Shown here: positions 1-4,730 of the stretch, in pieces
Numbering within the stretch: the first letter of the stretch is position 1
Layout of the letters: each line of letters begins with the position of its first letter
Source: an uncultured Actinomycetes bacterium
GTDB taxonomy: Bacteria; Actinomycetota; Actinomycetes; Nanopelagicales; Nanopelagicaceae
Assembly: GCA_903922325.1 (NCBI GenBank)
Contig: CAIXTG010000056.1
Span: forward strand, 1-10,383
Length of the DNA: 10,383 nucleotides
Direction: 5' to 3'
Notes under the pieces: model-generated
What the model was told of the DNA's origin: nothing
The model's input: the letters and a program-made list of their open reading frames with translations, nothing else
The model's database searches: none
Translations under genes and position numbers: made by a program

Positions 1-254
1 ATGAGCATTCTTGTTAGATGAGTCTTGCCATTCTGCCTAGCAACAAGGATTAGGTTCGTCTTGCGCACCCAGTTGCCCTTAGAATCGATTCTGAGCATAT
101 CTCGCAGTACGAACTCCTGCCAAGGTAATAAAGGCAGCTCTATGAGATTGGCTAACTCAATTACATCATCGACTTTAGATTTGCCCTTGAGGTAAGGACT
201 GTGAAGCCTTGGCTCGGTTGCCCCTCGTAGCGCTTGGGATCTCTTGGCTGCCAT
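1..254 (-). CDS. terL: Terminase large subunit, N-terminal part (runs off the left edge)
   Basis: This is the ATP-driven DNA packaging motor subunit, which translocates and cuts phage DNA at the portal. Only the first 84 codons are in the window. Residues 41-50 (PLLPWQEFVL) match the conserved segment ahead of the ATPase core in many siphovirus terminases, and residues 72-78 (ARQNGKT) are the Walker A-like loop of phage TerL ATPases. Walker B and the nuclease domain lie outside. The ATG at 254 starts 4 bases after the HNH gene stop, with an AGGA about 8 bases upstream. The adjacent HNH gene supports the call. No small terminase gene is recognisable in the window. Confidence 0.9.
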   Translation of the reverse strand, partial: MAAKRSQALRGATEPRLHSPYLKGKSKVDDVIELANLIELPLLPWQEFVLRDMLRIDSKGNWVRKTNLILVARQNGKTHLTRML

Positions 255-258
255 CGGG

Positions 259-591
259 TTAATCCTGGACTGGTTTGGCTGTGAATGGACTGTCCTGGGC
301 TATTTCCGACCGCATTGGAGAGAGGAAGGAAGAAAAGACAGGGGGGGTAGCCTTCTTACCTAAAAAAGCCGCCTGATTGCGTGATCCCTTGCTGCTGTTG
401 CAACTGACACAACAACTAACTGCGTTGTCAAAGTTAACTACTAAGTCAGGTGCTTTGCTAACTGGGATTATATGATCAACAGTTGTTGCCGGTTGGTGGC
501 AGTAGAAGCAAGACCATTGGTCTCTTGCTAGCACCTTTAACCTAAAGGCTTTATAGTCTCTACTTAATCGAGGATCACCACGCTTAGCCAT
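259..591 (-). CDS. HNH endonuclease next to the terminase
   Basis: A 110-residue HNH nuclease. From the chosen start it has C28-x2-C31, the D39-H40 of the first HNH strand (VDHIIPVSKAPDL), N56 and a second pair C61-x2-C64 followed by NSSKGSR. The Cys pairs should hold a structural zinc, and the His/Asn/Lys set forms the metal-dependent active site. HNH proteins encoded directly before terminase genes are known to assist cleavage at cohesive-end sites in several phages, and that role is likely here. An upstream ATG at 636 would add 15 residues. I prefer 591 because homologous proteins I recall begin with an MAKRGDP-like sequence and because 591 couples to the stop of the mini-ORF at 584-646. 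Neither start has a well-placed ribosome binding site. A C7 run (coding strand) codes for TPP. Confidence 0.88.
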   Translation of the reverse strand: MAKRGDPRLSRDYKAFRLKVLARDQWSCFYCHQPATTVDHIIPVSKAPDLVVNFDNAVSCCVSCNSSKGSRNQAAFLGKKATPPVFSSFLSPMRSEIAQDSPFTAKPVQD

Positions 592-646
592 TGTGTTCGC
601 TGCATTCCTCATAAGGTGGCTCATCTGTGCATACACACTTACTCAT
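584..646 (-). CDS. Possible 20-residue cysteine-containing leader peptide
   Basis: A very small open frame whose ATG overlaps the transglycosylase stop as ATGA and whose TAA lies 7 bases inside the start of the HNH frame. The peptide MSKCVCTDEPPYEECSEHNG has three cysteines and an acidic, proline-containing centre. It may be a real small protein, or may act only to carry ribosomes from the transglycosylase gene to the HNH start. It overlaps the alternative N-terminal extension of the HNH gene, so the two readings compete. I do not recognise a family, and the call rests only on position and stop/start overlaps. Confidence 0.3.
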   Translation of the reverse strand: MSKCVCTDEPPYEECSEHNG

Positions 647-1110
647 TGCCAACCTCTAGTCTTAAGATGATGTAGAGCTACACAATAGTTAGGCTCATCA
701 TACTGAGTGATCCCATATCTACCTGCTACATAATACCAATACATCCAGAACTGATAGTCATAACTCTTGCCTTTAATGTGCTTATTACGCATTTGATAGT
801 AACCATAATGTGATCCATTAACTGCATCTATCTGCCATCTTGACTCTCGATAGATTATCTCGTTATGACATTTATATTGCTTATCAGTTAATTGGTAATC
901 TGCTAATGCTTTGGTTGCATCTATTGACGCCACAGCGGGCTGAGTCCCACTCAGACATAGGACTCCCAGGGAAACTTTAGCAACCCACCGCGATGCGCCT
1001 TTCAGTCGCGGCGTGAGCCCTTGATGGGCTCTTGCTAAGAGTTTATCAGACGAGTCAAGTTTCAACAGGTGATCGGCGTGTCGTAAGCGTGAAGTGAAGG
1101 ATTGCCCCAT
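643..1110 (-). CDS. Exported lytic-transglycosylase/lysozyme-like protein
   Basis: A 155-residue protein that probably cleaves the peptidoglycan glycan strand. The catalytic segment is at residues 84-107: E89 in YRESRW, followed by AVNGSHYGYYQM, which matches the E-S-x-W...G-x-x-Q pattern of SLT-type lysozyme-fold enzymes. Cys81 and the Cys in the C-terminal NYC could form a disulfide. Residues 43-61 are hydrophobic and end in AVAS, like a signal peptide cleavage site, but they follow about 42 basic/polar residues, which is unusually long for a leader. The ATG at 1110 was chosen because an earlier ATG at 1242 would overlap the FmdB gene by 110 bases. Its ribosome site is weak (GGA). It lies far from the M15 endolysin, so it may act on tail or virion entry rather than lysis. 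The 5' half overlaps the structured element at 940-1056. Confidence 0.75.
   Translation of the reverse strand: MGQSFTSRLRHADHLLKLDSSDKLLARAHQGLTPRLKGASRWVAKVSLGVLCLSGTQPAVASIDATKALADYQLTDKQYKCHNEIIYRESRWQIDAVNGSHYGYYQMRNKHIKGKSYDYQFWMYWYYVAGRYGITQYDEPNYCVALHHLKTRGWQ
940..1056. other. Three-way-junction inverted-repeat element (origin, packaging site or structured RNA)
   Basis: Seen directly on the plus strand: a 12-bp outer stem pairs 972-983 (AAACTTTAGCAA) with 1032-1044 (TTGCTAAGAGTTT, one bulged G at 1039). It encloses two perfect 6-bp hairpins: 988-993/1006-1011 (CCGCGA/TCGCGG) and 1015-1020/1026-1031 (GAGCCC/GGGCTC, loop TTGAT), the latter abutting the outer stem exactly. A 5-bp extension pairs 961-965 with 1052-1056. 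A separate perfect hairpin is at 940-945/949-954 (CTGAGT/ACTCAG, loop CCC). All of it lies inside the transglycosylase reading frame and is visibly richer in GC than its surroundings. Function and active strand are unknown to me. Confidence 0.6.
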
Positions 1111-1112
1111 TT

Positions 1113-1145
1113 TTATCCACAGGTGTTGATAACTACTTATCCGTA
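1113..1145. promoter_or_regulatory. Cluster of DnaA-box-like sequences
   Basis: Three 9-mers lie within 33 bases at the FmdB/transglycosylase junction: TTATCCACA at 1113-1121 (exact match to the classical DnaA box), TGTTGATAA at 1124-1132 (inverted TTATCAACA, one mismatch) and TTATCCGTA at 1137-1145 (two mismatches at the less conserved end). GCGTG pentamers at 1011, 1076 and 1087 lie between this cluster and the hairpin element. Together these resemble parts of a replication origin, but no binding or AT-rich unwinding region can be shown from sequence alone. Confidence 0.35.
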
Positions 1146-1321
1146 GAATAGAAGCCAGTTCCCTTAAACGAGATCCCGAAAGAGCTGTAAATCTTGCGCA
1201 TCGGTTCATGGCATAACGGGCACTCGAGTTCTTGATCAGCATTTATCGGAAACTCCTTTTCATAACGAGTGTTACTCTCACATCGATCAGTATTTGTGCA
1301 TTCCCACTCATATACAGGCAT
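1133..1321 (-). CDS. FmdB-type zinc-ribbon protein
   Basis: A 62-residue protein of the FmdB/CxxC_CxxC_SSSS regulatory-protein family. It starts MPVYEWEC, carries C8 and C14 (normally CxxC, here stretched to CTNTDRC) and C34-x2-C37, and ends with the family signature MRKIYSSFGISFKGTGFYSTD. The cysteines should bind one zinc ion. Cellular members have poorly defined roles; small versions are common in actinobacterial phages near packaging genes. The start overlaps the nuclease stop by one base (TAATG), with a GAGG seven bases upstream, so translation is probably coupled. A DnaA-box-like cluster begins at its stop codon. Confidence 0.82.
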   Translation of the reverse strand: MPVYEWECTNTDRCESNTRYEKEFPINADQELECPLCHEPMRKIYSSFGISFKGTGFYSTDK

Positions 1322-1740
1322 TACTGAGCCTCACACCAATTACAGGGATCATTGATTGTCCATTCTCCGCATTGTCCGCACCGGCGGATATCTGACTCTT
1401 TAACTGTATCTCTACGATTCTCATAACCCGCAGCTCGTAGTAACTCCACCAGATCGCCAAGGCGTAGCATTGCTACATATTCCTCAGGCTTTTCACCTTG
1501 ACCATTGAGACGAAAGCAAGCGAACCCCAATAAGCCGCTTTCATCTGTCCTGGCTTCGATCTGGCGGAGTGTTCCTACTACATCGAGTCCTGTGCGCGCT
1601 TTTACCTCGCAGTCGAACGGGACATTGAGAATGTCACGCCCAGACCCTCGACCTACTGTTGCGCCTTCCCACCAGCGCTTCAGATACTCTGCGACTACCC
1701 GCTCTGTGCGGAAGCCTCTATGCTTGCGGCTTTGACTCAT
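1321..1740 (-). CDS. PD-(D/E)XK nuclease, resolvase-like, with C-terminal zinc ribbon
   Basis: A 139-residue DNA nuclease. The N-terminal helix contains E13 and E18 (RTERVVAEYL), followed by GRGSGRD with D36 and then E45-x-K47 in FDCEVKAR, which is the PD-(D/E)XK metal-dependent core as found in Holliday-junction resolvase-like phage nucleases. The last 20 residues form a separate zinc motif, CGQC and CNWC. A role in resolving recombination or replication intermediates, or in processing DNA for packaging, fits its place between the annealing-protein candidate and the terminase. The ATG at 1740 lies 23 bases inside the preceding gene and has no clear ribosome site, so expression probably depends on coupling. 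Other PD-(D/E)XK roles cannot be excluded. Confidence 0.7.
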   Translation of the reverse strand: MSQSRKHRGFRTERVVAEYLKRWWEGATVGRGSGRDILNVPFDCEVKARTGLDVVGTLRQIEARTDESGLLGFACFRLNGQGEKPEEYVAMLRLGDLVELLRAAGYENRRDTVKESDIRRCGQCGEWTINDPCNWCEAQ

Positions 1741-1957
1741 TAACTGCGTGACACTTGTTGCATGACCAGGTAAGGATTTGACCCGCTACCCAGAATGATA
1801 ACTCTGTTGTTGGAACTGGCTCGTTGCATAAGTGACAGATTATCCTAACTTGGAGCGCATCTAGCATCTCTCGCTGGCGCGCCTTCTCATATAATTCATC
1901 ATCGGTTGGGAACTTCTCCCATTCTCCGTCTTGGTTCAAGAACTGTAAGTGACTCAT
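1718..1957 (-). CDS. Small zinc-ribbon protein, unknown function
   Basis: A 79-residue hypothetical protein. The N-terminal half is charged and helical (residues 20-37), and the C-terminal half holds C41-x2-C44 and C66-x2-C69 with a hydrophobic linker between, a classic treble-clef or zinc-ribbon arrangement. It may bind nucleic acid or act as an adaptor for neighbouring DNA enzymes, but no family is recognised. The ATG follows the 59-residue gene stop by two bases, with AGGG seven bases upstream. Its 3' end overlaps the nuclease gene by 23 bases. Confidence 0.72.
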   Translation of the reverse strand: MSHLQFLNQDGEWEKFPTDDELYEKARQREMLDALQVRIICHLCNEPVPTTELSFWVAGQILTWSCNKCHAVNESKPQA

Positions 1958-1959
1958 AT

Positions 1960-2139
1960 CTATGCCCTAATCTCTGGGAAGCGTTTTTTATATTCACAAT
2001 TATTGCAGACCAACACGAACCCGCCGTCTGGTCTATTCCATTCATTGACATGAGTAAAACTGTCGCAGTAATCGCAGTTATCTACGCCAGCAAAAGCAGT
2101 AAAAATGTAATCTGCTACTGGATTTATGTAGTGTCTCAT
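1960..2139 (-). CDS. 59-residue double-CxxC zinc protein
   Basis: A small gene bounded by an ATGA overlap with the annealing-protein candidate and a TAG two bases before the next ATG. A strong AAAGGAG lies 6 bases ahead of the start. The product begins MRHYINPVADYIF and has C22-x2-C25 (NCDYC) and C45-x2-C48 (VCNNC), so it should fold around a single zinc. The C-terminus is basic (YKKRFPEIRA). No family is recognised. The ribosome site, exact packing and paired cysteines make it a confident gene despite its length. Confidence 0.78.
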   Translation of the reverse strand: MRHYINPVADYIFTAFAGVDNCDYCDSFTHVNEWNRPDGGFVLVCNNCEYKKRFPEIRA

Positions 2140-2798
2140 CCTCGGCTCCTTTGCTTAACCCATTTGCCGTCTTTATTAATCTCTAACCAAACAGGTTCAC
2201 ATTTCTCCAAGAATCCACCTGCCGGGTTTTGACATCTAAACTGCGCCCAAGGCTTGTTATTCTTCTTTGATACGCCTTCGCTAAAAGCCATAACACCATG
2301 CTGGCAGGTAGGAATGTCATCATCGATCTTTGACCCACCTAATACATCTTGGACTAATGACACAGCCTCGGCAGCCGTTGGTGTAGGTGCTACAGTTTTG
2401 ACAGTCCAAGGATCATCTTCGACCGGCATAATAATCTTGTCGTTTAATTTCTCTGTAAATCCTTTAGGCTCTGCTGCTTTGACTTTAGACATCTCCTCGC
2501 GGCTAGGGCGTTTGCCTTTCGTAACATAGCCTGCGTTAGCCAATGCACGACCAATCGCACTCGTTTCGCAGTTCTCAAGCGCCGATGTAGAATTAACTCC
2601 TCGCGTGGAGACAGTTTCCTCTGCATAGCCAGTTGTCCAAGGGTGTACATCCACTTCAGTTCGAAAGACAGAAGCTTGAACAATAAATCGCTGAAGCGTT
2701 GACTCAACCAAAGTAGTGCTAATTCGACCATCAGGATGTTCCTTCCAGAACTTAATTAAGCGTTCTTCAACTGTCTCGTAATCATCTAGATTAAACAT
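2136..2798 (-). CDS. Candidate single-strand DNA annealing/recombination protein with C-terminal zinc site
   Basis: A 220-residue protein. Residues 1-100 form one domain ending in a strongly patterned segment, LENCETSAIGRALANAGY (74-91), then KGKRPSREEM. This layout resembles phage annealing proteins of the Erf/Sak-like kind, where an alternating ET-SAIGRAL-type helix is conserved; the assignment is from memory of family style, not a search. Residues 110-160 look like a flexible acidic linker. Residues 164-205 carry C165, H167, C189 and C200 around KPWAQFRC, a likely zinc-binding tail. The start is set at 2798 because GAGGAG at 2809-2814 is 10 bases from this ATG and only 1 base from the alternative at 2807. 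It overlaps the DUF6378-like gene by 8 bases. The nuclease downstream suits a recombination role. Confidence 0.55.
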   Translation of the reverse strand: MFNLDDYETVEERLIKFWKEHPDGRISTTLVESTLQRFIVQASVFRTEVDVHPWTTGYAEETVSTRGVNSTSALENCETSAIGRALANAGYVTKGKRPSREEMSKVKAAEPKGFTEKLNDKIIMPVEDDPWTVKTVAPTPTAAEAVSLVQDVLGGSKIDDDIPTCQHGVMAFSEGVSKKNNKPWAQFRCQNPAGGFLEKCEPVWLEINKDGKWVKQRSRG

Positions 2799-3069
2799 AA
2801 AGTTCATTCTCCTCTGTGGCTAATTGTCCAGCGATGGCAAGGTAACTAGCGCCGTCGATCCAAGTGTCGATCTTTTGGCTGTCCTCGATGCTTCTTGCGA
2901 TCTTGACGAGTGAGAGTATGACTGCCACTTGATAATCCTCAACCGGCATTTCAAGGTAGGCGCTGATAAGCCTTGCTGCTCTTGCCATGTTGTCAGATGG
3001 ATGACCGTAATGCATTCCTCGCTCCTGATATAAATCCGTTGCACTTTGTAGGATTTCAGCATGCTTCAT
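2791..3069 (-). CDS. DUF6378-like phage protein
   Basis: A 92-residue, mostly helical protein. Features are LYQERGMHYGHPSDNMARAARL (residues 13-34, described by its R-G-x-x-YG...N motif), then a hydrophobic helix with VAVILSLVKIARS and a closing KIDTWIDGASYLAIAG. This pattern is shared by small phage proteins annotated as DUF6378, which look distantly like MazG-type all-helical folds; whether they hydrolyse nucleotides is not established. The ATG overlaps the stop of the membrane-protein gene as ATGA, with AAGG 7 bases upstream. Confidence 0.65.
   Translation of the reverse strand: MKHAEILQSATDLYQERGMHYGHPSDNMARAARLISAYLEMPVEDYQVAVILSLVKIARSIEDSQKIDTWIDGASYLAIAGQLATEENELYV
2809..2814 (-). 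promoter_or_regulatory. Ribosome binding site deciding the start of the annealing-protein candidate
   Basis: GAGGAG on the minus strand, inside the end of the preceding gene. It is 10 bases from the ATG at 2798 and 1 base from the ATG at 2807, so only the shorter reading can use it. Confidence 0.6.
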
Positions 3070-3209
3070 ACTCGCACCTTCTCGATGCTTTCATAGTGCT
3101 TGCGTACTGCTCTGCGGCCAACGATATAACCGTCTCTGTGACCAATCTTGTACCCCATAAAGAACAACAATAACCAGCTGCTTAGAATGATAATCTGTAA
3201 AAGGCTCAT
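3066..3209 (-). CDS. 47-residue single-pass membrane protein
   Basis: A small gene joined at both ends: its ATG overlaps the upstream TAA by one base (TAATG), and its TGA overlaps the next ATG as ATGA. A GGTGGG lies about 7 bases ahead. Residues 3-19 (LLQIIILSSWLLLFFMG) form one membrane segment, followed by a basic tail (KIGHRDGYIVGRRAVRKHYESIEKVRV) that should face the cytoplasm. The role is unknown. Its place among accessory genes rather than beside the endolysin makes a holin role less likely. The double overlap strongly supports a real gene. Confidence 0.7.
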   Translation of the reverse strand: MSLLQIIILSSWLLLFFMGYKIGHRDGYIVGRRAVRKHYESIEKVRV

Positions 3210-3406
3210 TAGATGCCCACCGCCTTACGCACCTTGTTGCGAATCGCTGGAATGAACTTGGCCGCAGAATATGAATGTGTAGGTGTTTCTAGTGTAACGA
3301 TTTCTTGGATAACCAATTCATCATTGTAAAAACCGCTTATACAGGCAGTTGTCTGGTCATCACTAAATATGACCTCAGTTCTGATTTCCTTGATTTTTGT
3401 TGCCAT
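3209..3406 (-). CDS. 65-residue hypothetical protein
   Basis: A small soluble protein beginning MATKIKEIRTEVIFSDD, with alternating hydrophobic residues suggesting several beta strands in the middle, and a basic helical end (FIPAIRNKVRKAVGI). No family is recognised. The open frame continues upstream to a GTG at 3448, but the ATG at 3406 is preferred because AAAGGG lies 8 bases before it and the extra residues (MEARRARRNERVNT) are low in structure. It is the first gene after the only appreciable gap in the window and is overlapped by one base with the membrane-protein gene that follows. Confidence 0.65.
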   Translation of the reverse strand: MATKIKEIRTEVIFSDDQTTACISGFYNDELVIQEIVTLETPTHSYSAAKFIPAIRNKVRKAVGI

Positions 3407-3414
3407 TGTATTTA

Positions 3415-3420
3415 CCCTTT
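3415..3420 (-). promoter_or_regulatory. Ribosome binding site deciding the start at 3406
   Basis: AAAGGG on the minus strand, 8 bases before the ATG at 3406. This favours the 65-residue product over a longer GTG-initiated one. Confidence 0.5.
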
Positions 3421-3458
3421 CGTTTCTGCGAGCCCTTCTCGCTTCCACAAAGAGAACA

Positions 3459-3478
3459 ATACGCCTGTCCTAGCGTAT
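3459..3478. repeat. Perfect 6-bp inverted repeat in the small gap
   Basis: ATACGC at 3459-3464 and GCGTAT at 3473-3478, loop CTGTCCTA. On the transcribed strand the hairpin is followed by TGTTCTCTTTG, which has no proper T run, so it is not a canonical terminator. It might attenuate transcription or shape the leader of the gene at 3406. Chance occurrence is possible. Confidence 0.3.
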
Positions 3479-3577
3479 GTCTAGCCTTTTCTGATAACGA
3501 AACGGTAACAATTCTGCGTCATCAACTGCATCATCTATTGAGCGTCTGATGTCGGGAAAGTCATCGAGCCCTGCCAT
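3470..3577 (-). CDS. Possible 35-residue protein following the phosphoesterase
   Basis: An open frame starting at an ATG 17 bases inside the end of the metallophosphoesterase gene and ending at a TAG at 3470. The peptide is MAGLDDFPDIRRSIDDAVDD then a basic end (FRYQKRLDIR), an acidic-then-basic composition that looks like a folded or helical small protein rather than random sequence. No clear ribosome site is visible, so coupling to the upstream gene would be needed. It fills most of an otherwise empty gap. A different frame of the same stretch encodes YCSLCGSEKG, so a disrupted or frameshifted zinc-binding gene is also possible. Confidence 0.4.
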   Translation of the reverse strand: MAGLDDFPDIRRSIDDAVDDAELLPFRYQKRLDIR

Positions 3578-4307
3578 AGCGCCTTCCAGCCACTACGAAA
3601 GTGCCATCTTTCTCTAGGTTGATCAAGGTTACTTGAGTGTCCTCAACGATAATAAAAGCTTGCTGCCAGTTCATAGTTCCCTTGGTATAACCAGCCTTGC
3701 GCACATCCATTAAGTGACCACCTTCAACACCTCGCAGGATGCGCCCTATTTTGCCCCCTGAAGCCTCTGTAAAGGCCGACTGGCCTGCTCTGTGTGTGTG
3801 TCCGCATATAACGCTTAGACCATGCCTACGGGCTGCTCCAAGGGCTGTAAGACCCGCATTAGGGTTGATGCCCTGCTCGTCACCATGCACTGCTACCCAG
3901 CCCTTAGAGAAGGCGTAAGGTTTCTTATGATAGGTAATACCTAGTTCATCCAAGCGCATAAAGCGCTCAAAGCGTAACTCTGGCAATGCCAGAAACGCTG
4001 GGATCTTCTTCATTATTACATTGTAAAGACGATCCGTATGGTTAGAGCGGATCATGTGGGCTTCTTTGGCATGCTCGACTAGCGACCAAAGAACTTCAAC
4101 CGCTGTGTCTCGATCTTCAGCTAGTGTTTGCTCGTACCATCCCGGCGTTCCATCTGACCATCTACTGATCTGTGGGAGATCGATTTCATCTCCCAGAGTA
4201 ATGACGCTATCTGGGCGGTATGCCTTAATAAAAGATGCAACATTTCTTACTGCTACTTCATCGTGATAAGGAACTTGTAGATCGGGAACGATTACAGTTC
4301 TTTTCAT
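3561..4307 (-). CDS. Calcineurin-like metallophosphoesterase
   Basis: A 248-residue phosphoesterase with the dinuclear-metal motifs in order: D9-x-Q11 (PDLQVPYHD; the family norm is DxH), G39-D40 (TLGDEID), N89-H90 (RSNHTD, in place of GNHD), H141 (VHGD) and G169-H170-x-H172 (CGHTHRAG). Such phage enzymes may act on nucleic acid ends, cyclic nucleotides or phosphoproteins; the substrate cannot be told from sequence. The length is typical for a single-domain enzyme. GAGGA lies 6 bases before the ATG, which follows the preceding stop by two bases. It sits between the lysis and DNA-processing modules. The His-to-Gln change in the first motif is the main oddity and is seen in some phage members. 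Confidence 0.85.
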   Translation of the reverse strand: MKRTVIVPDLQVPYHDEVAVRNVASFIKAYRPDSVITLGDEIDLPQISRWSDGTPGWYEQTLAEDRDTAVEVLWSLVEHAKEAHMIRSNHTDRLYNVIMKKIPAFLALPELRFERFMRLDELGITYHKKPYAFSKGWVAVHGDEQGINPNAGLTALGAARRHGLSVICGHTHRAGQSAFTEASGGKIGRILRGVEGGHLMDVRKAGYTKGTMNWQQAFIIVEDTQVTLINLEKDGTFVVAGRRYGRAR

Positions 4308-4309
4308 TG

Positions 4310-4525
4310 TTATTCCTCGTCATCGTCATCATCCCAAGTGTGCGGGATTAGGTCAGGCTTAGGAAGTATCCAGTCTGGATAAGCCGAAGGTTCTACTATG
4401 ACTGCAAGTGCAAGATCGACTTCAAAGCCAGAGCGACGAAGCGCTCTATACATCTCTTGGAGACTGATAGCCCAAGCATCTAGAGCTGTGTATGTATCGA
4501 GGTCAATAACCTTCTTACGCGCCAT
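4310..4525 (-). CDS. 71-residue hypothetical protein with acidic tail
   Basis: A small protein with a basic start (MARKK), a helical centre (residues 12-40, containing SLQEMYRALRRSGFEVDLALAV) and a proline/tryptophan-rich region (YPDWILPKPDLIPHTW) ending in DDDDDEE. The acidic tail could mimic nucleic acid or regulate a partner, but this is speculation; no family is recognised. The ATG follows the holin-candidate stop by four bases, with only a weak purine-rich ribosome site. The next gene is the metallophosphoesterase. Confidence 0.7.
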   Translation of the reverse strand: MARKKVIDLDTYTALDAWAISLQEMYRALRRSGFEVDLALAVIVEPSAYPDWILPKPDLIPHTWDDDDDEE

Positions 4526-4529
4526 GATC

Positions 4530-4730
4530 TTATTGTGACTTATCGCAAAGGATTTCGTAGATTTTATCCACGCGTGTCTCTAAACGATTTATTGAGTCTT
4601 TCATAGATGAGCCGCTATTTGGCTTCAACTCCGCTAAATAATGACGAACCAAGAACTGCAACATCGCAGTTACACCACCCAGAACCGTCACGATCGCTAC
4701 TGCAATGGCAGCGTAATCCTGTGCGTTCAT
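4530..4730 (-). CDS. Holin-like small membrane protein with C-terminal coiled coil
   Basis: A 66-residue protein with one membrane segment (residues 7-28, IAVAIVTVLGGVTAMLQFLV), a short linker (AELKPNSGSS) and an amphipathic helix with heptad-like spacing (MKDSINRLETRVDKIYEIL). This is the layout of many phage holin or holin-associated proteins encoded just after the endolysin. It overlaps the preceding 50-residue gene as ATGA. Holin function is inferred from position and architecture only; an antiholin or spanin-like role is possible. Confidence 0.6.
   Translation of the reverse strand: MNAQDYAAIAVAIVTVLGGVTAMLQFLVRHYLAELKPNSGSSMKDSINRLETRVDKIYEILCDKSQ

Noticed and set aside
344..350. G7 run (C7 on the coding strand) as a frameshift in the HNH gene
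   Set aside because: The reading frame through it gives a sensible C-terminus ending SPFTAKPVQD, and both alternative frames depart from the expected ending, so no frameshift is needed.
592..636. Longer HNH protein starting at 636
   Set aside because: No ribosome site, and the extra 15 residues (MYAQMSHLMRNAANT) look unlike the start of this family. It remains possible, and is stated in the HNH entry.
940..1056. tRNA, hammerhead ribozyme or group I intron as the identity of the hairpin element
   Set aside because: No cloverleaf or T-arm consensus on either strand. The three-way junction lacks the CUGANGA/GAAA hammerhead core, and no paired P3-P7 intron core could be laid out.
1111..1242. 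Upstream extension of the transglycosylase to an ATG at 1242
   Set aside because: It would overlap the FmdB-type gene by 110 bases in another frame, and the added residues have no recognisable features; the ATG at 1110 lies just after the FmdB stop.
3418..3502. 7-bp inverted repeat TTTCGTT/AACGAAA flanking the small gap
   Set aside because: At a distance of about 70 bases a 7-bp match is quite likely by chance, and it does not extend.
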